Source: Lentzea jiangxiensis
GTDB lineage: Bacteria > Actinomycetota > Actinomycetes > Mycobacteriales > Pseudonocardiaceae
Length of the DNA: 64,000 nucleotides
Direction of reading: 5' to 3'
Assembly (NCBI RefSeq): GCF_900104175.1
Contig: NZ_FNIX01000014.1
Coordinates: 124,001 to 188,000 of the forward strand
This document shows, one piece after another, positions 62,294 to 64,000 of this stretch. Position 1 is the stretch's first letter; each line of letters begins with the position of its first letter. Under the pieces are notes generated by a model. The model ran no database searches. It worked only from the letters and a program-made list of their open reading frames with translations, and was not told the DNA's origin. The position numbers were made by a program, and so were the translations under genes.

Positions 62294-63214
62294 ATGAAGG
62301 TGACCCGACGGATCGCGCTGACGCTCGGTGCCGCTGCTCTGCTGGCAACCGGGTGCGGCGGAACAGGGGCGTCCGGAGGCAGCGACATCACCATCGGCCT
62401 CGCGGTGTCCACTTTGAACAACCCGTTCTTCGTGGAGCTCCAGCGGGGTGCGCAGGAGATGGCGGACCAGCTCGGCGCCAAGCTGACCGTCGTCGACGCC
62501 CAGAACGACGCCACGAACCAGGTCAACCAGGTGCAGACGCTGGTCACCCAGGGCGTCAAGGCGATCATCCTGAACCCGGTCGACTCCAAGCAGGCCGCGC
62601 CCGCCGCCAAGGCCGCCGAGACCGCGAACATCCCGCTGATCTCGGTCGACCGCGCGGTCGAGGGCGGCAAGGTCGCCGCCGAGGTGGCCTCGAACAACGT
62701 CTCGGGCGGCAGCCTCGCGGCCATCGAGCTCGGCCGCGCCACGTCCGGCGAGGTCGCGCACCTCAGGGGCATCTCGGGCGCGTCGGCGTCGCGTGACCGC
62801 GGTCAGGGCTTCGAGCAGGGCCTGAACAGCGGCAGCATCAAGGTCGTCGCCACCGCCGTCGCGGACTTCGACCGCGCCAAGGGCCTCAACGAGACCACGA
62901 ACCTGCTGCAGGGCCACCCCGGCATCAAGGGCATCTTCGCCGAGAACGACGAGATGGCGCTCGGCGCGATCAAGGCCCTCGGCGCCCGCGCCGGCAAGGA
63001 CGTCGTGGTCGTCGGCTTCGACGGCACCCCCGACGGCCTGAAGGCGATCCAGGACGGCACGCTCACCGCGACCATCGCCCAGCAGCCGAAGCTCCTCGGT
63101 TCGAAGGCCGTCGAGCAGGCCGTGCGCGCCGCGAAGAACGAGCCCGTCCAGCAGGTCGTGGACGTCGAGGTCAAGGTCATCACGAAGCAGAACGTGGCAG
63201 AGTTCACCAAGTGA
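62294..63214 (+). CDS. rbsB: RbsB-like sugar-binding lipoprotein
   Basis: A 306-residue binding protein with a lipoprotein signal peptide (LLATGC, Cys21). It has a periplasmic-binding fold with IGLAVSTLNNPFFVEL and ISVDRAVEG. It ends in NVAEFTK. It captures the sugar for RbsAC. Ribose is the best guess because of the downstream kinase; specificity cannot be proven from sequence alone. Confidence 0.94.
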   Translation: MKVTRRIALTLGAAALLATGCGGTGASGGSDITIGLAVSTLNNPFFVELQRGAQEMADQLGAKLTVVDAQNDATNQVNQVQTLVTQGVKAIILNPVDSKQAAPAAKAAETANIPLISVDRAVEGGKVAAEVASNNVSGGSLAAIELGRATSGEVAHLRGISGASASRDRGQGFEQGLNSGSIKVVATAVADFDRAKGLNETTNLLQGHPGIKGIFAENDEMALGAIKALGARAGKDVVVVGFDGTPDGLKAIQDGTLTATIAQQPKLLGSKAVEQAVRAAKNEPVQQVVDVEVKVITKQNVAEFTK

Positions 63215-64000
63215 CGAACACTCTGCTTGTCCTCGGGTCCGCCAACGCCGACCTCGTGGTCGAGGTCGGCAGGCGGCCCGCCGGCGGTGAGACCGTGCTC
63301 GGCGGCGACACCGTCGTGCTGCCCGGCGGCAAGGGGGCGAACACCGCCGTCGCGGCCGCTCGCGTCGGTGCTCGAGTCGCGCTCGTCGGTGCTCTCGGCG
63401 ACGACGGGTACGGCTCGCTGCTGCGCGAGTCGCTGGAGTCGTCCGGTGTCGGCACCGCGCTGGTGAAGACCTCCCCGCGCCCCACCGGGATCGCGTACAT
63501 CACCGTGACGCCGGACGGTGAGAACTCGATCGTCGTCTCCCCCGGCGCGAACTCCGACGTGGCACCGTCCGATGTGGACGCCTTGGCGCTCGGCGGCGTG
63601 CGGGTGCTGACGTGCTCGCTGGAGGTGCCGCTGGAAACGGTGGTCCACGCGATCGACGTGGCTTCCCGCGCCGGTGTCCGGACCGTGCTGAACCTGTCGC
63701 CGGTCGCGGATCTGCCCGCGGAGACGCTGGAGCAGCTCACCGTGCTCATCGTGAACGAGCACGAGGCCGCGCAGCTCGCCGCCGACTGGAACGGCCTGCT
63801 CGCGCTCGGCCCGGCGTTCGCGATCGTCACGCTCGGCTCGCGGGGGGCCGCCGTGGTGGCGCGGGACGGTGTCGTCGAGGTGCCGTCGATCGAGATCGCC
63901 GAGGTCGTCGACACGACCGGTGCCGGTGACGCGTTCGCCGGCGCGCTGTCCGCACGGCTGGCCGAGGGCGACGACGTCGTGCGGGCCGCCCGCTACGCCG
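63211..64000 (+). CDS. rbsK: Ribokinase (PfkB family), partial at the window end
   Basis: The first 263 residues of a PfkB-family kinase. It starts (GTG) VTNTLLVLGSANADLVVEV, carries the sugar-binding PGGKGANTAVAAARVGA and the PfkB signature DTTGAGDAFAGAL. It probably phosphorylates ribose taken up by RbsABC. It overlaps rbsB by four bases. No rbsD lies in the operon within the window. Confidence 0.93.
   Translation, partial: MTNTLLVLGSANADLVVEVGRRPAGGETVLGGDTVVLPGGKGANTAVAAARVGARVALVGALGDDGYGSLLRESLESSGVGTALVKTSPRPTGIAYITVTPDGENSIVVSPGANSDVAPSDVDALALGGVRVLTCSLEVPLETVVHAIDVASRAGVRTVLNLSPVADLPAETLEQLTVLIVNEHEAAQLAADWNGLLALGPAFAIVTLGSRGAAVVARDGVVEVPSIEIAEVVDTTGAGDAFAGALSARLAEGDDVVRAARYA

Overview
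The window is high-GC DNA with actinobacterial gene content. It holds the chromosomal replication origin and the cell-wall/cell-division gene block conserved around it. Gene order from about 1 to 46 kb follows, with small insertions, the Mycobacterium tuberculosis order pbpA-pknA-pknB-trpG ... crgA ... ppiA ... gyrA-gyrB ... recF-dnaN-dnaA-rpmH-rnpA-yidD-yidC-jag-rsmG-parA-parB ... cwlM-trx-sigM-murJ-pcnA. Details such as gnd between recF and dnaN, a class E sortase, and a MurJ separate from its pseudokinase suggest a Pseudonocardiales-type organism (Lentzea/Saccharothrix/Amycolatopsis-like). That placement is inference from gene content and order, not a database match.

Layout. 0-4.1 kb: the end of pbpA, then pknA and pknB (+). 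4.2-12.4 kb: pabA-type amidotransferase (-), fprA with a probable iron box (+), class E sortase and a co-translated microprotein (-), crgA (+), a PH-domain protein (+), rhomboid and ppiA (-), a Lys/Arg-rich membrane-anchored protein (+), a lipoprotein (-) and a DoxX protein (+). 12.5-25.1 kb (all -, transcribed away from the origin): tRNA-Ala, a DLW-39 peptide, tRNA-Ile, a DUF3566 protein, gyrA, gyrB, dciA, recF, gnd, dnaN and dnaA. The putative oriC lies between dnaN and dnaA. 25.4-31.2 kb (+): rpmH, rnpA, yidD, yidC, jag, rsmG, parA and parB, with four strong parS sites and one inserted phosphatase gene (-). 31.3-46.1 kb: a Ddl-like ligase, an aminotransferase, a GNAT protein, cwlM, trxA, trxB, rsmA, sigM, a pseudokinase, murJ, a DUF6049-like protein and a NUDIX hydrolase (mostly -), then the CCA/poly(A) polymerase (+).

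46.1-64 kb is less conserved: an orphan LuxR-type HTH protein, an MFS exporter, an AlgH protein, an SdpI-like protein with a cysteine-rich tail, leuS behind a leucine leader-peptide attenuator, an EcsC protein, a TetR/MmpL pair, a beta-propeller protein, a DUF2339 membrane protein, and a ribose-type operon (lacI-rbsA-rbsC-rbsB-rbsK) that runs off the end.

How the genes work together. PknA and PknB sense wall precursors through PASTA domains. Known PknB targets in mycobacteria (CwlM and the MurJ-linked pseudokinase) are encoded in the same window, so peptidoglycan export, its regulation, CrgA-dependent division and ParABS segregation cluster around oriC. Regulatory structure visible in the DNA includes DnaA boxes in three clusters, one of them inside the dciA coding sequence. 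It also includes six parS-like sites, several apparently leaderless promoters, an IdeR/DtxR-like box, a leuS attenuator, and several terminators with unusually long, near-perfect stems.
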